Notes: a model not told the origin generated them from the sequence alone. A DNA stretch of 64,000 bases from Deltaproteobacteria bacterium (GCA_031285295.1 JAITWK010000015.1:1-64000), one strand, 5' to 3'; positions 25,766-33,686 are shown, counted from the stretch's first letter. Translations and numbers: made by a program.

Positions 25766-25821
25766 CGCACGCTGCGGCGAACGCAAAACATAACGGTCAA
25801 CTCAAGCACAAAGCGCTTTAA

Positions 25822-25865
25822 AAACGGCCGCGTGGAAATAATGATTTTCCGCGCGGCGTTTTTTA
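25822..25865 (+). terminator. Rho-independent terminator after the OmpH-like lipoprotein gene
   Basis: AACGGCCGCGTGGAAA pairs with TTTTCCGCGCGGCGTT (one bulge, one G-T pair) around a short loop and is followed by TTTTTTATTTAT. It sits about 57 bases after the stop codon and before yggS. Confidence 0.8.
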
Positions 25866-25941
25866 TTTATGAAAAATTGAATATACATATGCAGCACAGC
25901 GAAGATGCTCCAAAAGTAAAAATAACTACGGCGAGGTATAT

Positions 25942-26739
25942 ATGAACGACAGCGGATTTGAAGACAAAGCCTTGATCGGACGTTTCATCGCGGTGCGCGA
26001 ACGTCTGGCCGCAGCCGAGCTTATGGCCGGACGGGAACCGGGCGAGGTGCAACTGGTTGCTGTTTCCAAATGGCATCCAGCTTCCAGACTGGCGGTTCTG
26101 GCCCGCTATATGGAATCGCAAGCCGCAAAGCCAGAGACAAAACCAGACAGCCTTCGGGATGCAAAAACAAACGCGCTACACATCATTTTCAGCGAAAACT
26201 ATCTACAGGAAGCTCTGGGCAAACAGGATGAACTGGCCGGGGCAGAGCTTTCTTGCCGCTGGCATTTTTCCGGACACCTGCAAAGCAACAAGGCCAGACA
26301 GGCTTTTGGCCGCTTTGAACTGTTGCATACTTTGGATTCACTGAGTTTGGCGCAAAACTTGCAAAAAGAATTTGACAAAAGGCTGGCGGCAAGCGCCACA
26401 GCCGCGCCACAGCGCGTATTGCTTCAGGTGAATATCGGACGCGAAGCGCAAAAATCCGGGCTCATGCCGGAAGATTTACCGGAATTTATTGATAGAGTAC
26501 GCCAGCTTACCGGCGTAGCGATGCAAGGATTGATGTGTCTGCCGCCAATTGCAGACGAAGCCGAAGCCAGCCGCCCCTATTTCGCCGGGCTGCGTCAATT
26601 GCGTGACAAGCTGGAATCCGGCTGCGGGTTAAAGCTCCCCCTGCTCTCCATGGGCATGTCGCACGATTTTGAAGTGGCGGTGCAGGAAGGGGCAAATCTG
26701 GTTCGCGTAGGCACAGATATTTTCGGACCGCGAACCTAG
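25942..26739 (+). CDS. YggS/PLPBP family PLP-homeostasis protein
   Basis: A 265-residue TIM-barrel PLP-binding protein. The PLP lysine lies in LVAVSKWHPASRL, and the family strings FSENYLQEAL, WHFSGHLQSNKARQ, LLQVNIGREAQKSGL and LSMGMSHDFEVAVQEGANLVRVG are all present. It keeps free pyridoxal phosphate and amino-acid pools balanced. It is about 35 residues longer than typical, mainly because of an insertion near residues 58-75. It lies 16 bases upstream of motA, so it may be co-transcribed with the motility operon. Confidence 0.92.
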   Translation: MNDSGFEDKALIGRFIAVRERLAAAELMAGREPGEVQLVAVSKWHPASRLAVLARYMESQAAKPETKPDSLRDAKTNALHIIFSENYLQEALGKQDELAGAELSCRWHFSGHLQSNKARQAFGRFELLHTLDSLSLAQNLQKEFDKRLAASATAAPQRVLLQVNIGREAQKSGLMPEDLPEFIDRVRQLTGVAMQGLMCLPPIADEAEASRPYFAGLRQLRDKLESGCGLKLPLLSMGMSHDFEVAVQEGANLVRVGTDIFGPRT

Positions 26740-26755
26740 AAAGAGGAATCGGTTT

Positions 26756-27502
26756 ATGGCCACATTCATCGGGATGATCGTATCAGCGCTCTTTATCGGC
26801 ATGGCTCTCAGCGATCCCTGGGCCTATGTCAATCTGCCCAGTCTGCTCATTGTGGCGGGCGGCACTTTTGGCGCGATTCTCACCAACTACCCGCTCGGTG
26901 TGGTGCTGCGCACCGGCGGACTCATCCGCAAGGCCATGACCAGCTACCTTCCCCCGGTTGATGTAACGGTGCGGCAGCTTTTGGACTTCGCGCATCTGGC
27001 CCGCCGCGAGGGGATACTGGCCATTGAGCCGTCCATCAAGGAATTGCCGGACCCCTATTTACGCAAGGGTCTGCGCCTGATGGTTGACGGCATGGAACCG
27101 CAGGCCATCCAGACGATCATGGAAAATGAAATCAACAATACCGAATCCCGGCACGATATGGGTGTGGAAATGCTTACTGCCCTGGCATCCTACGCCCCGG
27201 CTCTGGGCCTGATCGGCACGGTGATCGGTCTGGTCTCCATGCTGGGCAACATGAAAGATCCGGCCAGTATCGGCCCGGCCATGGCCGTGGCCCTGCTCAC
27301 CACTTTTTACGGAGCGGTTATGGCCAACCTTATTTTTCTGCCCATCTGCGGCAAGCTCAAACACCGCTCCAGGCAGGAAGTTTTTATTATGGAGATGCAA
27401 CTGGCCGGTATTCTGGGCATTGCCAGAGGCGAAAACCCCCGTCTGGTCAAAGAAATGCTTGAAGGGTTCCAGCCGCCCAGAAACCGGGCAAACAGCGATT
27501 AG
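26756..27502 (+). CDS. motA: Flagellar motor stator protein MotA
   Basis: A 248-residue four-helix inner-membrane protein of the MotA/PomA family that conducts ions and pushes on the rotor. It opens with FIGMIVSALFIGMAL and LPSLLIVAGGTFGAIL. It carries the cytoplasmic loop with charged residues (ARREGILAIEP, then RKGLRLMVDG) and the pore-lining APALGLIGTVIGLVSMLGN and GPAMAVALLTTFYGAVMAN. PomA/MotA subtype and ion choice cannot be settled by eye. It is the first gene of motA-motB-motB-fliL-fliN-fliO-fliP-fliQ. Confidence 0.94.
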   Translation: MATFIGMIVSALFIGMALSDPWAYVNLPSLLIVAGGTFGAILTNYPLGVVLRTGGLIRKAMTSYLPPVDVTVRQLLDFAHLARREGILAIEPSIKELPDPYLRKGLRLMVDGMEPQAIQTIMENEINNTESRHDMGVEMLTALASYAPALGLIGTVIGLVSMLGNMKDPASIGPAMAVALLTTFYGAVMANLIFLPICGKLKHRSRQEVFIMEMQLAGILGIARGENPRLVKEMLEGFQPPRNRANSD

Positions 27503-27518
27503 GTTAACGGAGAGGCCT

Positions 27519-28433
27519 GTGGCAAGAAAACGCAAAGATCAGGTCCAGAGCGAGGTAGCCACCGCCGCCTGGCAGATCACACTCACGGATCTCATGACTC
27601 TGCTCATGACTTTCTTTGTGGTGCTGGTCAGTCTTTCCGTTTTTGACGAACGCAGCAAACATTACGCGCTGGAATCGGTCAGCGGTGTTTTCGGTGCAAA
27701 AAAAGACGCCAGGCAGTCTGATTCCGTTACTCCTACGGGTTTTATCGGCACGGAATTCATGAACGAAGGGCAGACGGACGCATACAACTCTGAACGTAAC
27801 GAAAGCCTGATCAACTTCCGCAAGCTCCTTTTGGGCGACGCCCCGGAAATACGCCTGAGCCAGAACGCCAGAGTGCTGGTGCTTTCCTTTAACAGCGACC
27901 TGCTTTTCGAGCCGGAAGGTCTTGCGCTTTCGGCTCGGGGACGGGCCTTGCTGGACAAGCTGGTTCCCTATGTTACGGCCATGCGGCACCCCATGCGCAT
28001 AGCCGGACACAGCAGTCCCGGACTGCAAGAAGCAGGGCAGGGCAATGCCGGACATAACGGAACCAGCCTGGGCTTCGCGGTCCTGGACGCCGCTTTTAAT
28101 CCGGGCGCTGCCCGTGCCGCCTGGACCGCCTCGATGGAACGCGGTCTGGCCGTCTACCGTCATTTTCTTGAGCGCGGAGCCAACCCGGCCCAGCTTGCCA
28201 TGGAAGCGCACGGCGACAGCCGCCCGCGTTTTTCCAACGACACGCCGGAAGGCAGGCAGGGCAACAGCCGGATCGATCTGGTGCTGGACAAGCGCAACCA
28301 GTTGTTCGCCGGGGCCGCCGAAGGCCTGCGTCAGGGCGAGGAGACAAAAGGCGACTATTACTTCAAGGATTTTCGCTTTGAACTCGAATATCCGGAACAG
28401 GAAAATACAATTTCCGGAGCGGGGTCGCGCTGA
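27519..28433 (+). CDS. motB: MotB-type stator protein (first of two)
   Basis: A 304-residue MotB/OmpA-family protein. After a basic N-terminus the single helix (ITLTDLMTLLMTFFVVLVSL) carries the conserved proton-binding Asp. The periplasmic part has an OmpA-like peptidoglycan-binding domain (LLFEPEGLALSARGRALLDK, then GDSRPRFSN, then GRQGNSRIDLVL). The GTG at 27519 has GGAGAGG upstream and fits the stop of motA; an upstream in-frame start lies inside motA and is unlikely. Its stop overlaps the next MotB gene (TGATG). Confidence 0.87.
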   Translation: MARKRKDQVQSEVATAAWQITLTDLMTLLMTFFVVLVSLSVFDERSKHYALESVSGVFGAKKDARQSDSVTPTGFIGTEFMNEGQTDAYNSERNESLINFRKLLLGDAPEIRLSQNARVLVLSFNSDLLFEPEGLALSARGRALLDKLVPYVTAMRHPMRIAGHSSPGLQEAGQGNAGHNGTSLGFAVLDAAFNPGAARAAWTASMERGLAVYRHFLERGANPAQLAMEAHGDSRPRFSNDTPEGRQGNSRIDLVLDKRNQLFAGAAEGLRQGEETKGDYYFKDFRFELEYPEQENTISGAGSR

Positions 28434-29215
28434 TGGGCAGAAAAAGAAAAACGGACAACCTGAGAAAAAATCTGTGGCTGATCACCTTTTCCGATCTGGC
28501 CACTCTGCTCATGGCCCTGTTCGTGCTGCTTTTCAGCATGTCCAGCCTCGACAGTAACGTGGTTGAGCGCATCAGTTCGCAACTGCAAAATGCGGATACC
28601 GGGCGGGATGGAGTAAAAACCAGCGTCCTGAGCCGGATACTGGGTCAAACCCAAACGGACAGCAGCCTGAAAACCGCCCTGGAACTGCTGGCGGATAACC
28701 GGAACCTGCGCGCCAATCAGGAGGCCATAAAAGAGTTAATCTTCCCTACTGACGTATTGCCCCCGGAAGTCGATAAAGGTATGCTTAAAGACAAGGTTAT
28801 GCTGGTTTCGCGCGAAGACGGCGTCAGCATCGTCCTGAGCGAGGATATTCTTTTTGAGCCGGGACAGGCGGTTCTGCCCGGCAAAAGCCGGAAATTCCTC
28901 CAGGCGCTCAGCCCATTGCTGCGCCAGGCCGGACATGACATAATGATTACCGGCCACAGCGACGAAGTATTTTTTGATGCGGCAAATCAGGACGATCTGG
29001 AGCGGGTGCGTTATCAGCTTTCCGAATTGCGCGCCCTGGCCGTGCTTGAGCTTTACCTGAACGACAAGCTCGACCCGCGCTATTTTTCCACGGCCGGTTA
29101 CGGAGCGGATCGCCCCCTGCCACCAACGGATGCAGCGCAGGCCGGGCCGGGCAGTCTGGTGGGAAACCGGCGGGTTGAAATAATCATAAAAAATGCCGAT
29201 GATGGTTGGTATTAA
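28433..29215 (+). CDS. MotB-type stator protein (second of two)
   Basis: A 260-residue MotB/OmpA-family protein coupled to the first MotB by a TGATG overlap. The helix (LWLITFSDLATLLMALFVLL) keeps the conserved Asp. The OmpA-like domain (ILFEPGQAVLPGKSRKFLQ, ITGHSDE, GADRPLPP, NRRVEIII) is more canonical than in its neighbour. Two MotB paralogues behind one MotA suggest either hetero-oligomeric stators or alternative stators. Both keep the residues needed for activity. Confidence 0.87.
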   Translation: MGRKRKTDNLRKNLWLITFSDLATLLMALFVLLFSMSSLDSNVVERISSQLQNADTGRDGVKTSVLSRILGQTQTDSSLKTALELLADNRNLRANQEAIKELIFPTDVLPPEVDKGMLKDKVMLVSREDGVSIVLSEDILFEPGQAVLPGKSRKFLQALSPLLRQAGHDIMITGHSDEVFFDAANQDDLERVRYQLSELRALAVLELYLNDKLDPRYFSTAGYGADRPLPPTDAAQAGPGSLVGNRRVEIIIKNADDGWY

Positions 29216-29233
29216 ATAGCTGGAGCTGTAAAA

Positions 29234-29743
29234 ATGTCACAGACCGATGAAATTCCGCGTAAAAAGAAAGGCAAAAAAAAGTGGATCTTCCTTTTGCTGC
29301 TGCTGCTTATTATCGGCGGCGGCGGTTTCGGCGCATACAAGCTCGGCTTTCTGGACGGCGTTCTGGGTGCCGTTTCCTCCGCGCCGGAGCAGGAAACAAC
29401 TGCCGAGGGCAGTACTACTACTATCGAAACCCCTACCAGCAATCTGCGCACCGCTTCCCTGGCTCCCTTTGTGGCCAATCTGGCCGACCCGCTGGGCAAC
29501 CGCTATATCCGCATGACTCTGGAAGTGGAAGTGCTGTCGCCAGAAGTAATCAACGAGCTGAAAGTGCAGAACCCGCGCATCCGCGATGCCATGATCATGC
29601 TGCTTTCCAGCAAGACCTATACCGAACTTTCCACTCAGGCCGGAAAACTGCGCCTGAAAAACGAAATCCTTGACCGCATCAACCAGGTGCTGGGCGGCCC
29701 CAAGGTGACCCGCGTCTTCTTTACCGAACTGGTTGTGCAGTAG
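29234..29743 (+). CDS. fliL: Flagellar basal body-associated protein FliL
   Basis: A 169-residue single-pass inner-membrane protein that supports stator function next to the basal body. A basic N-terminus (PRKKKGKKK) precedes a helix (WIFLLLLLLIIGGGGFGAYK); a Thr/Glu-rich linker then leads to the periplasmic FliL domain (LADPLGNRYIRMTLEVEV, RDAMIMLLSSKTYTEL, LKNEILDRINQVL, FFTELVVQ). The family C-terminal hallmark FTEFVVQ is nearly exact. It lies 18 bases after the second MotB gene. Confidence 0.93.
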   Translation: MSQTDEIPRKKKGKKKWIFLLLLLLIIGGGGFGAYKLGFLDGVLGAVSSAPEQETTAEGSTTTIETPTSNLRTASLAPFVANLADPLGNRYIRMTLEVEVLSPEVINELKVQNPRIRDAMIMLLSSKTYTELSTQAGKLRLKNEILDRINQVLGGPKVTRVFFTELVVQ

Positions 29744-29796
29744 ACTTGCCGCCCGCTGAATTACTGAACTTGTTGCGCAATAAATAAGGAGCCGAC

Positions 29797-30339
29797 ATGA
29801 GCGACGAACAGAGCCAGGAAGATCTGGCCGCCGAATGGGCCGCCGCCCTGGAATCACAGGAAGAAGGCGAAGCCGCTGCCAAAAGCACCGCCGCGCCCGC
29901 CGCTTCTGCGGACGCCGGGGGAGATGCCCTGGCCGATGAGTGGGCCGCCGCCCTGGCCGAAACCGAACAAAAAGACATCAAGAAAGAAAAGGAAAAAAAA
30001 TCCCTGGCCAGTAAGGCCAAGGATATGGCTTTCAAGGATCTTACCGAGGAAGCCCGCGCCCCGCGTCCGGATCTGGAACGCCGCGACATGGAATTCATCC
30101 TTGATATTCCGCTAGATGTCTCGGCTGAACTGGGCCGCACCCGCCTGCTCATTAACGAACTGCTCCAACTTGGGCAGGGTTCGGTTATCGAGCTGAACAA
30201 ACTGGCCGGTGAGCCGCTGGAAATTTATGTGAACGGCAAACTGGTGGCCAGGGGCGAAGCTGTGGTCATCAACGAAAAATTCGGCGTGCGCCTCACTGAC
30301 ATCATCAGTCCCATTGAACGCGTAAAGCAGTTGGGCTAA
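29797..30339 (+). CDS. fliN: Flagellar motor switch protein FliN
   Basis: A 180-residue C-ring protein. The C-terminal SpoA domain (about 93-178) includes FILDIPLDVSAELGRTRLLI, LNKLAGEPLEIYVNGKLVA and FGVRLTDIISPIERVKQLG. The N-terminal 90 residues are an Ala/Glu/Lys-rich, probably disordered extension with a repeated LAxEWAAAL motif. Such extensions occur in other FliN proteins, where they bind FliH or FliM. fliM itself is not in the operon. Confidence 0.93.
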   Translation: MSDEQSQEDLAAEWAAALESQEEGEAAAKSTAAPAASADAGGDALADEWAAALAETEQKDIKKEKEKKSLASKAKDMAFKDLTEEARAPRPDLERRDMEFILDIPLDVSAELGRTRLLINELLQLGQGSVIELNKLAGEPLEIYVNGKLVARGEAVVINEKFGVRLTDIISPIERVKQLG

Positions 30340-30342
30340 AAA

Positions 30343-30720
30343 ATGAACGCGCAAGCCGCCGAACAGGTTGCCGGGCAGATTGCAAGTCAGACCGCAGGCC
30401 AGGTTGTGGAACAGGTTGCCGGGCAGGCCGCAAGCATACCCGTCTTTAGCTGGTCGGGTTACATTACGACCGTGGGCATGCTTTGCCTTTTGCTTGGCGC
30501 TTTATGGCTGGCGCTGCGGCTGTTGAAAAAACGCGGCGGATTAAAAATCTTTGGCGTGAACGAAGCTTTGGCCGTGGAATCACGCCTGAGTCTCGGCCCG
30601 AAAAAAAATCTGCTGGTCGTGCGGACATCGGGCAAAAGGCTGCTGCTCGGCGTTACGGATCACCACATCAGCAAACTGGCGGAACTGCCTTTGGAAGACG
30701 ACGATGCTGCCGACAACTAG
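30343..30720 (+). CDS. fliO: Flagellar biosynthetic protein FliO
   Basis: A 125-residue FliO-like protein that helps assemble FliP in the export gate. It has one membrane helix (about 45-62, TTVGMLCLLLGALWLALRLL) followed by the cytoplasmic FliO domain (ESRLSLGPKKNLLVVRTSGK, then LLGVTDHHISKLAEL). The first 32 residues are Ala/Gln/Val repeats encoded by a partial DNA duplication (30361-30378 equals 30409-30426). It overlaps fliP by 17 bases. Confidence 0.86.
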   Translation: MNAQAAEQVAGQIASQTAGQVVEQVAGQAASIPVFSWSGYITTVGMLCLLLGALWLALRLLKKRGGLKIFGVNEALAVESRLSLGPKKNLLVVRTSGKRLLLGVTDHHISKLAELPLEDDDAADN

Positions 30721-31489
30721 ATCCAAAATATCCGCCGCCGTCCTGACGGCTGTTCTATCCGGCCTCGGTTTGCTGCTGGCTCCGGGCGAAGCCCTGGCCG
30801 CTGCGGATATGGTCATGCCCAATTTCCAGCTTTCGCTCGCGGGCGGAGCCACCGAGCCGGAAAACGTCTCGCTGGGCCTGGAAATACTTTTTCTGCTTAC
30901 AGTGCTCTCGCTGGCTCCGGCCATTGTGCTTACCTGCACCAGCTTTACGCGCATCATCATCGTCTTCCACTTTCTGCGTCAGGCGCTGGGCGTGCAACAA
31001 CTGCCGCCCAACCAGATTCTGGTCAGTCTGGCTATTTTTATGACTGTCGCCATCATGTTTCCGGTAGGCAAACAAATTAACGATCAGGCCCTGCAACCCT
31101 ATCTTGAAGAGCGCATGAACTTCGATCAGGCGCTGGCAACGGCCCAGGTGCCGATCCGCGAATTTCTTTTCAAGCACACCAGGGAAAAGGATCTCTCCAT
31201 CTTTTATTCCATAACCGAGATGGACCGACCGCAAAACAGGGAAGAAGTGCCTACCATTTCGCTGGTAGCCGCTTTTATTATCAGCGAACTGAAAACCGGC
31301 TTCATGATCGGCTTTTTAATTTACATTCCCTTCCTGATGCTGGATATGGTGGTTTCAAGCATACTGCTGGCCATGGGCATGATGATGCTGCCGCCGATGA
31401 TGGTTTCCATGCCCTTCAAGCTGCTGCTCTTTGTCATGGTGGACGGCTGGGCACTTTTGGTGGGTACGCTGGTAAACAGCTTTGCTTAG
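30704..31489 (+). CDS. fliP: Flagellar biosynthetic protein FliP
   Basis: A 261-residue core component of the flagellar type III export gate. A cleavable signal (to about residue 33, GEALAAA) precedes the FliP domain: LAPAIVLTCTSFTRIIIVFH, FLRQALGVQQLPPNQ, then FKTGFMIGFLIYIPFLMLDMV-like helices (here LKTGFMIGFLIYIPFLMLDM) and MVSMPFKLLLFVMVDGW. It overlaps the end of fliO and is followed 12 bases later by fliQ. Confidence 0.96.
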   Translation: MLPTTRSKISAAVLTAVLSGLGLLLAPGEALAAADMVMPNFQLSLAGGATEPENVSLGLEILFLLTVLSLAPAIVLTCTSFTRIIIVFHFLRQALGVQQLPPNQILVSLAIFMTVAIMFPVGKQINDQALQPYLEERMNFDQALATAQVPIREFLFKHTREKDLSIFYSITEMDRPQNREEVPTISLVAAFIISELKTGFMIGFLIYIPFLMLDMVVSSILLAMGMMMLPPMMVSMPFKLLLFVMVDGWALLVGTLVNSFA

Positions 31490-31501
31490 AAGGATGTACG
31501 C

Positions 31502-31771
31502 ATGACCCCGGAATTTGTAATCGGCTTCGCGCGCCAGGCCATCGAGCTTACGCTGATGGTCTCGCTGCCCATGCTTGGAGTGGGTCTGGCCGTTGGTCTG
31601 GTAGTGAGCATCATCCAGGCGGCCACCCAGATTCAGGAAATGACGCTCTCTTTCATCCCCAAGATCGTTTCCATGTTCATCGCCTTGCTGCTGGCCTTCC
31701 CCTGGATCATGAACAAGCTGGTTACCTTCACTACTGATATTTTCATGAATATTCCGATATACATACGCTAG
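31502..31771 (+). CDS. fliQ: Flagellar biosynthetic protein FliQ
   Basis: An 89-residue export-gate subunit with two membrane helices. Family hallmarks are visible: ARQAIELTLMVSLPMLGVGL, GLVVSIIQAATQIQEMTLSF and PKIVSMFIALLLAFPWIMN. The length is standard. It is the last recognisable flagellar gene of this operon; fliR and flhB are not adjacent. The flavodoxin-like gene starts 9 bases later and may be co-transcribed. Confidence 0.95.
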   Translation: MTPEFVIGFARQAIELTLMVSLPMLGVGLAVGLVVSIIQAATQIQEMTLSFIPKIVSMFIALLLAFPWIMNKLVTFTTDIFMNIPIYIR

Positions 31772-31780
31772 GGAGGAAAA

Positions 31781-32425
31781 ATGATCATCGCCCTGAACGC
31801 CAGCCCGCGTACCGACTGGAACACCGCCACCCTGCTCGGAAAAGCTTTGGAAGGAGCGCAAAGTGCCGGGGCGCAGACCGCTCTGGTGCATCTTTACAGC
31901 CTCAAACCTTTTTACGGCTGCGTCAGCTGCTTCGCCTGCAAGCGCAAAGGCGGCAATTTGGGGCATTGCGCCATGCACGACGAGCTTACACCCCTACTGG
32001 ACGATATCAGGGAAGCCGACGGCCTGATTCTTGGTTCACCAATTTACTGGTGGGATGTGACCGCAGCCATGCGTGCCTTCCTGGAGCGCCTGCTTTTCTC
32101 CAACATGCTCTATAATCGGGATCGGCGTTGGGTTTTTCCCAAAACCATGCCCGCCGCCCTGATTTATACCTGGGGCGCGGAATGGGGCCGGGTTGAGCCA
32201 AAGCTTTCCCGCTTCAAGGAAACCGAAGACAACCTCGGCGAAATGCTGGGCATGCCGGTACGCACCCTGCACAGCTTCGATGCCTTGCAGTTTGACGACT
32301 ACTCCAAATATGAAGCCGATAAAATAGATGTGGCCGCCAAAACCCGGCACCGCGAAGAAGTCTTCCCGCAGGATTGCGCCAAGGCGTTTGACCTGGGCGC
32401 GGCGATAGCGGCTGCTTCCAAATAA
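31781..32425 (+). CDS. Flavodoxin-family NAD(P)H-dependent oxidoreductase
   Basis: A 214-residue flavodoxin-fold protein related to the FMN-reductase/iron-sulfur flavoprotein group. The phosphate-binding start ALNASPRTDWNTATLL and the FMN loop GSPIYWWDVTAAMRAFLERL are clear. A Cys-rich stretch (GCVSCFACKRKGGNLGHC) at about 46-63 resembles the iron-sulfur or redox cysteines of related proteins. It is a cytoplasmic electron-transfer protein of unknown substrate. Its last codons (AASK-stop) are encoded by the same 19 bases that end rlmN and form the arm of the repeat at 51518. Confidence 0.82.
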   Translation: MIIALNASPRTDWNTATLLGKALEGAQSAGAQTALVHLYSLKPFYGCVSCFACKRKGGNLGHCAMHDELTPLLDDIREADGLILGSPIYWWDVTAAMRAFLERLLFSNMLYNRDRRWVFPKTMPAALIYTWGAEWGRVEPKLSRFKETEDNLGEMLGMPVRTLHSFDALQFDDYSKYEADKIDVAAKTRHREEVFPQDCAKAFDLGAAIAAASK

Positions 32426-32428
32426 TCC
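32410..32428. repeat. Solo copy of the 19-base arm found at the end of rlmN
   Basis: The string at 32410-32428 (GGCTGCTTCCAAATAATCC) is identical to 51518-51536, the outer left arm of the nested palindromic element. In both places it encodes Ala-Ala-Ser-Lys-stop in the same frame. No core motifs follow here. Confidence 0.5.
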
Positions 32429-32444
32429 CAGGCCAGGCTGTGAC

Positions 32445-32473
32445 TTGACAGGGGCTTTTGCGCTTAATATCTT
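32445..32473 (+). promoter_or_regulatory. Sigma-70 promoter and candidate operator of the AbrB/PIN pair
   Basis: TTGACA (32445-32450), a 17-base spacer and TATCTT (32468-32473) form a plausible promoter 48 bases before the antitoxin ATG. Directly downstream, two AAGATTT direct repeats (32480-32486 and 32498-32504) flank the 8-base palindrome CTTGCAAG (32489-32496), a plausible autoregulatory site for the AbrB-type antitoxin. Confidence 0.55.
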
Positions 32474-32520
32474 ATAAACAAGATTTCTCTTGCAAGTAAG
32501 ATTTTGCCTGGAGGTAACAC

Positions 32521-32775
32521 ATGGAACTCGCAAAGATTACCACGCGCGGGCAACTTACGCTTCCGCTTGAGATCCGCAAAAAGCTGCGTGTTGGCGAAGG
32601 CGACAAGGTTGTATTTTACGAAGACGGCGAGCGTATTATTGTAGCAAATGCCGCAAAAATGGCCTTTGCCCAAATTCGTGAAGACTTTGCTGGTGAGGCG
32701 GAGCGTCTTGGGTTGAAAGATGAACAGGACGTTGTCGCTCTGGTAAAAGAGGTACGCCGGAAGGCGAAGCAATGA
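32521..32775 (+). CDS. AbrB/MazE-type antitoxin
   Basis: An 84-residue protein with an N-terminal swapped-hairpin DNA-binding domain (LAKITTRGQLTLPLEIRKKL, then GEGDKVVFYEDGERIIVANA), the AbrB/MazE/SpoVT signature. The C-terminal 35 residues (FAQIREDFAGEAERLG, then DVVALVKEVRRKAK) would bind and neutralise the toxin. It has a strong ribosome site (GGAGG), and its stop overlaps the toxin start (ATGA). It probably represses its own promoter. Confidence 0.9.
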   Translation: MELAKITTRGQLTLPLEIRKKLRVGEGDKVVFYEDGERIIVANAAKMAFAQIREDFAGEAERLGLKDEQDVVALVKEVRRKAKQ

Positions 32776-33176
32776 GGGTACTGCTTGATACCAATATCCT
32801 TATTTCCGCCTTTGTTTTTCAAAGTAAGCATATTGTAGGTATTATTGATGTTCTGACAGAAGAACATACCATTGTCATTCCAACATATGTCATCGCAGAG
32901 ATGAAAATGGTTGTAACGGAAAAATTCGCGCATAAATCAGCATCTCTGGACAGATTTCTTACAAACCTCCCTTTTGAGTTGGTCTATACGCCAGATGCCA
33001 TTGATGCTGCAAAATATCCGGCAGTACGGGACAGCGACGATTTGCCTGTTCTGGCAACAGCCATTCTTGAAAATGTGGACATTCTGCTGACTGGAGACAA
33101 AGATTTTGAAAATCTCGGTTTGCAACGTCCGGCGATCTTGACACCCGCGCACTTCATGCTGATCTACGGAAAGTAA
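32772..33176 (+). CDS. PIN-domain toxin
   Basis: A 134-residue PIN-fold ribonuclease that forms a toxin-antitoxin pair with the AbrB-type gene upstream (four-base overlap). Conserved acidic residues are in place: VLLDTNILISAF near the N-terminus, a Glu in VIAEMKMVV, DSDDLPVLATAI in the middle and LLTGDKDFENL near the C-terminus. It belongs to the COG1569-type putative-toxin branch. AT-richer codons than the flanking flagellar genes suggest acquisition. Confidence 0.9.
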   Translation: MRVLLDTNILISAFVFQSKHIVGIIDVLTEEHTIVIPTYVIAEMKMVVTEKFAHKSASLDRFLTNLPFELVYTPDAIDAAKYPAVRDSDDLPVLATAILENVDILLTGDKDFENLGLQRPAILTPAHFMLIYGK

Positions 33177-33183
33177 TCCTCTA

Positions 33184-33222
33184 GCGCCATGCGTTTTACG
33201 TAAGACGCATGAAGCCTGGCGC
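33184..33222. repeat. Inverted repeat after the PIN toxin gene
   Basis: GCGCC (33184) and GGCGC (33218) enclose a near-perfect palindrome, ATGCGT-N10-ACGCAT (33189-33210), whose centre is TTACGTAA. It lies 8 bases after the toxin stop. It lacks a clear T-tract, so its role as a terminator or an operator for the next gene is open. Confidence 0.5.
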
Positions 33223-33266
33223 AACTCCGACCAAAAATCGCTGAAACCTGAAAAACCGGGAAGAAC

Positions 33267-33677
33267 ATGGAATTTGATACCAAAATAAAATTGGTGGTTC
33301 TGGATAGTCTGGAAGCTTGGCAGAAGTTGAACGTGGTGGCTTTTTTGATGAGCGGGATCGGCGGGGCTGACGGCGTATTGGGCAAGCCGTATCAGGATAA
33401 GGACGGAGTGGAATATCTCTCCATGTCCAAACAGCCGGTGATGATCCATACGACGGCCAATGTCGAAGAAATACGCGATCTGATGAAAAAGGCCCTGACC
33501 AAGGAAGTGGTGCAGGCCGTTTATACCAGAGAACTTTTTGCCACCATGAATGATGACGACAACCGGGCCGCAGTGGCCCGCTTCGGCACCGATGAACTCG
33601 ATCTGGTAGGTTTGGCCGTATACGGCAAAAAAAACCATGTGGACAAGCTTTTCAAGGGCCTGCCGCTGCACAAGTAA
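33267..33677 (+). CDS. DUF2000 domain-containing protein
   Basis: A 136-residue cytoplasmic protein matching the DUF2000 pattern: KLVVLDSLEAWQKLNVVAFL at the start, then GGADGVLGKPYQDKDG, PVMIHTTANVEEIRDLM and ARFGTDELDLVGLAVYGKKN. Family function is unknown; members resemble small hydrolase-like folds. It is convergent with the DUF5714 gene, whose stop is 9 bases away. A weak GGGAAG ribosome site precedes the ATG. Confidence 0.8.
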   Translation: MEFDTKIKLVVLDSLEAWQKLNVVAFLMSGIGGADGVLGKPYQDKDGVEYLSMSKQPVMIHTTANVEEIRDLMKKALTKEVVQAVYTRELFATMNDDDNRAAVARFGTDELDLVGLAVYGKKNHVDKLFKGLPLHK

Positions 33678-33686
33678 ATTATGCCG

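Noticed and set aside
29797..30339. A FliM gene in the flagellar operon
   Set aside because: The gene carries only the C-terminal SpoA domain with an Ala/Glu-rich extension; no FliM middle domain or EIDAL-type N-terminus, so it is FliN.
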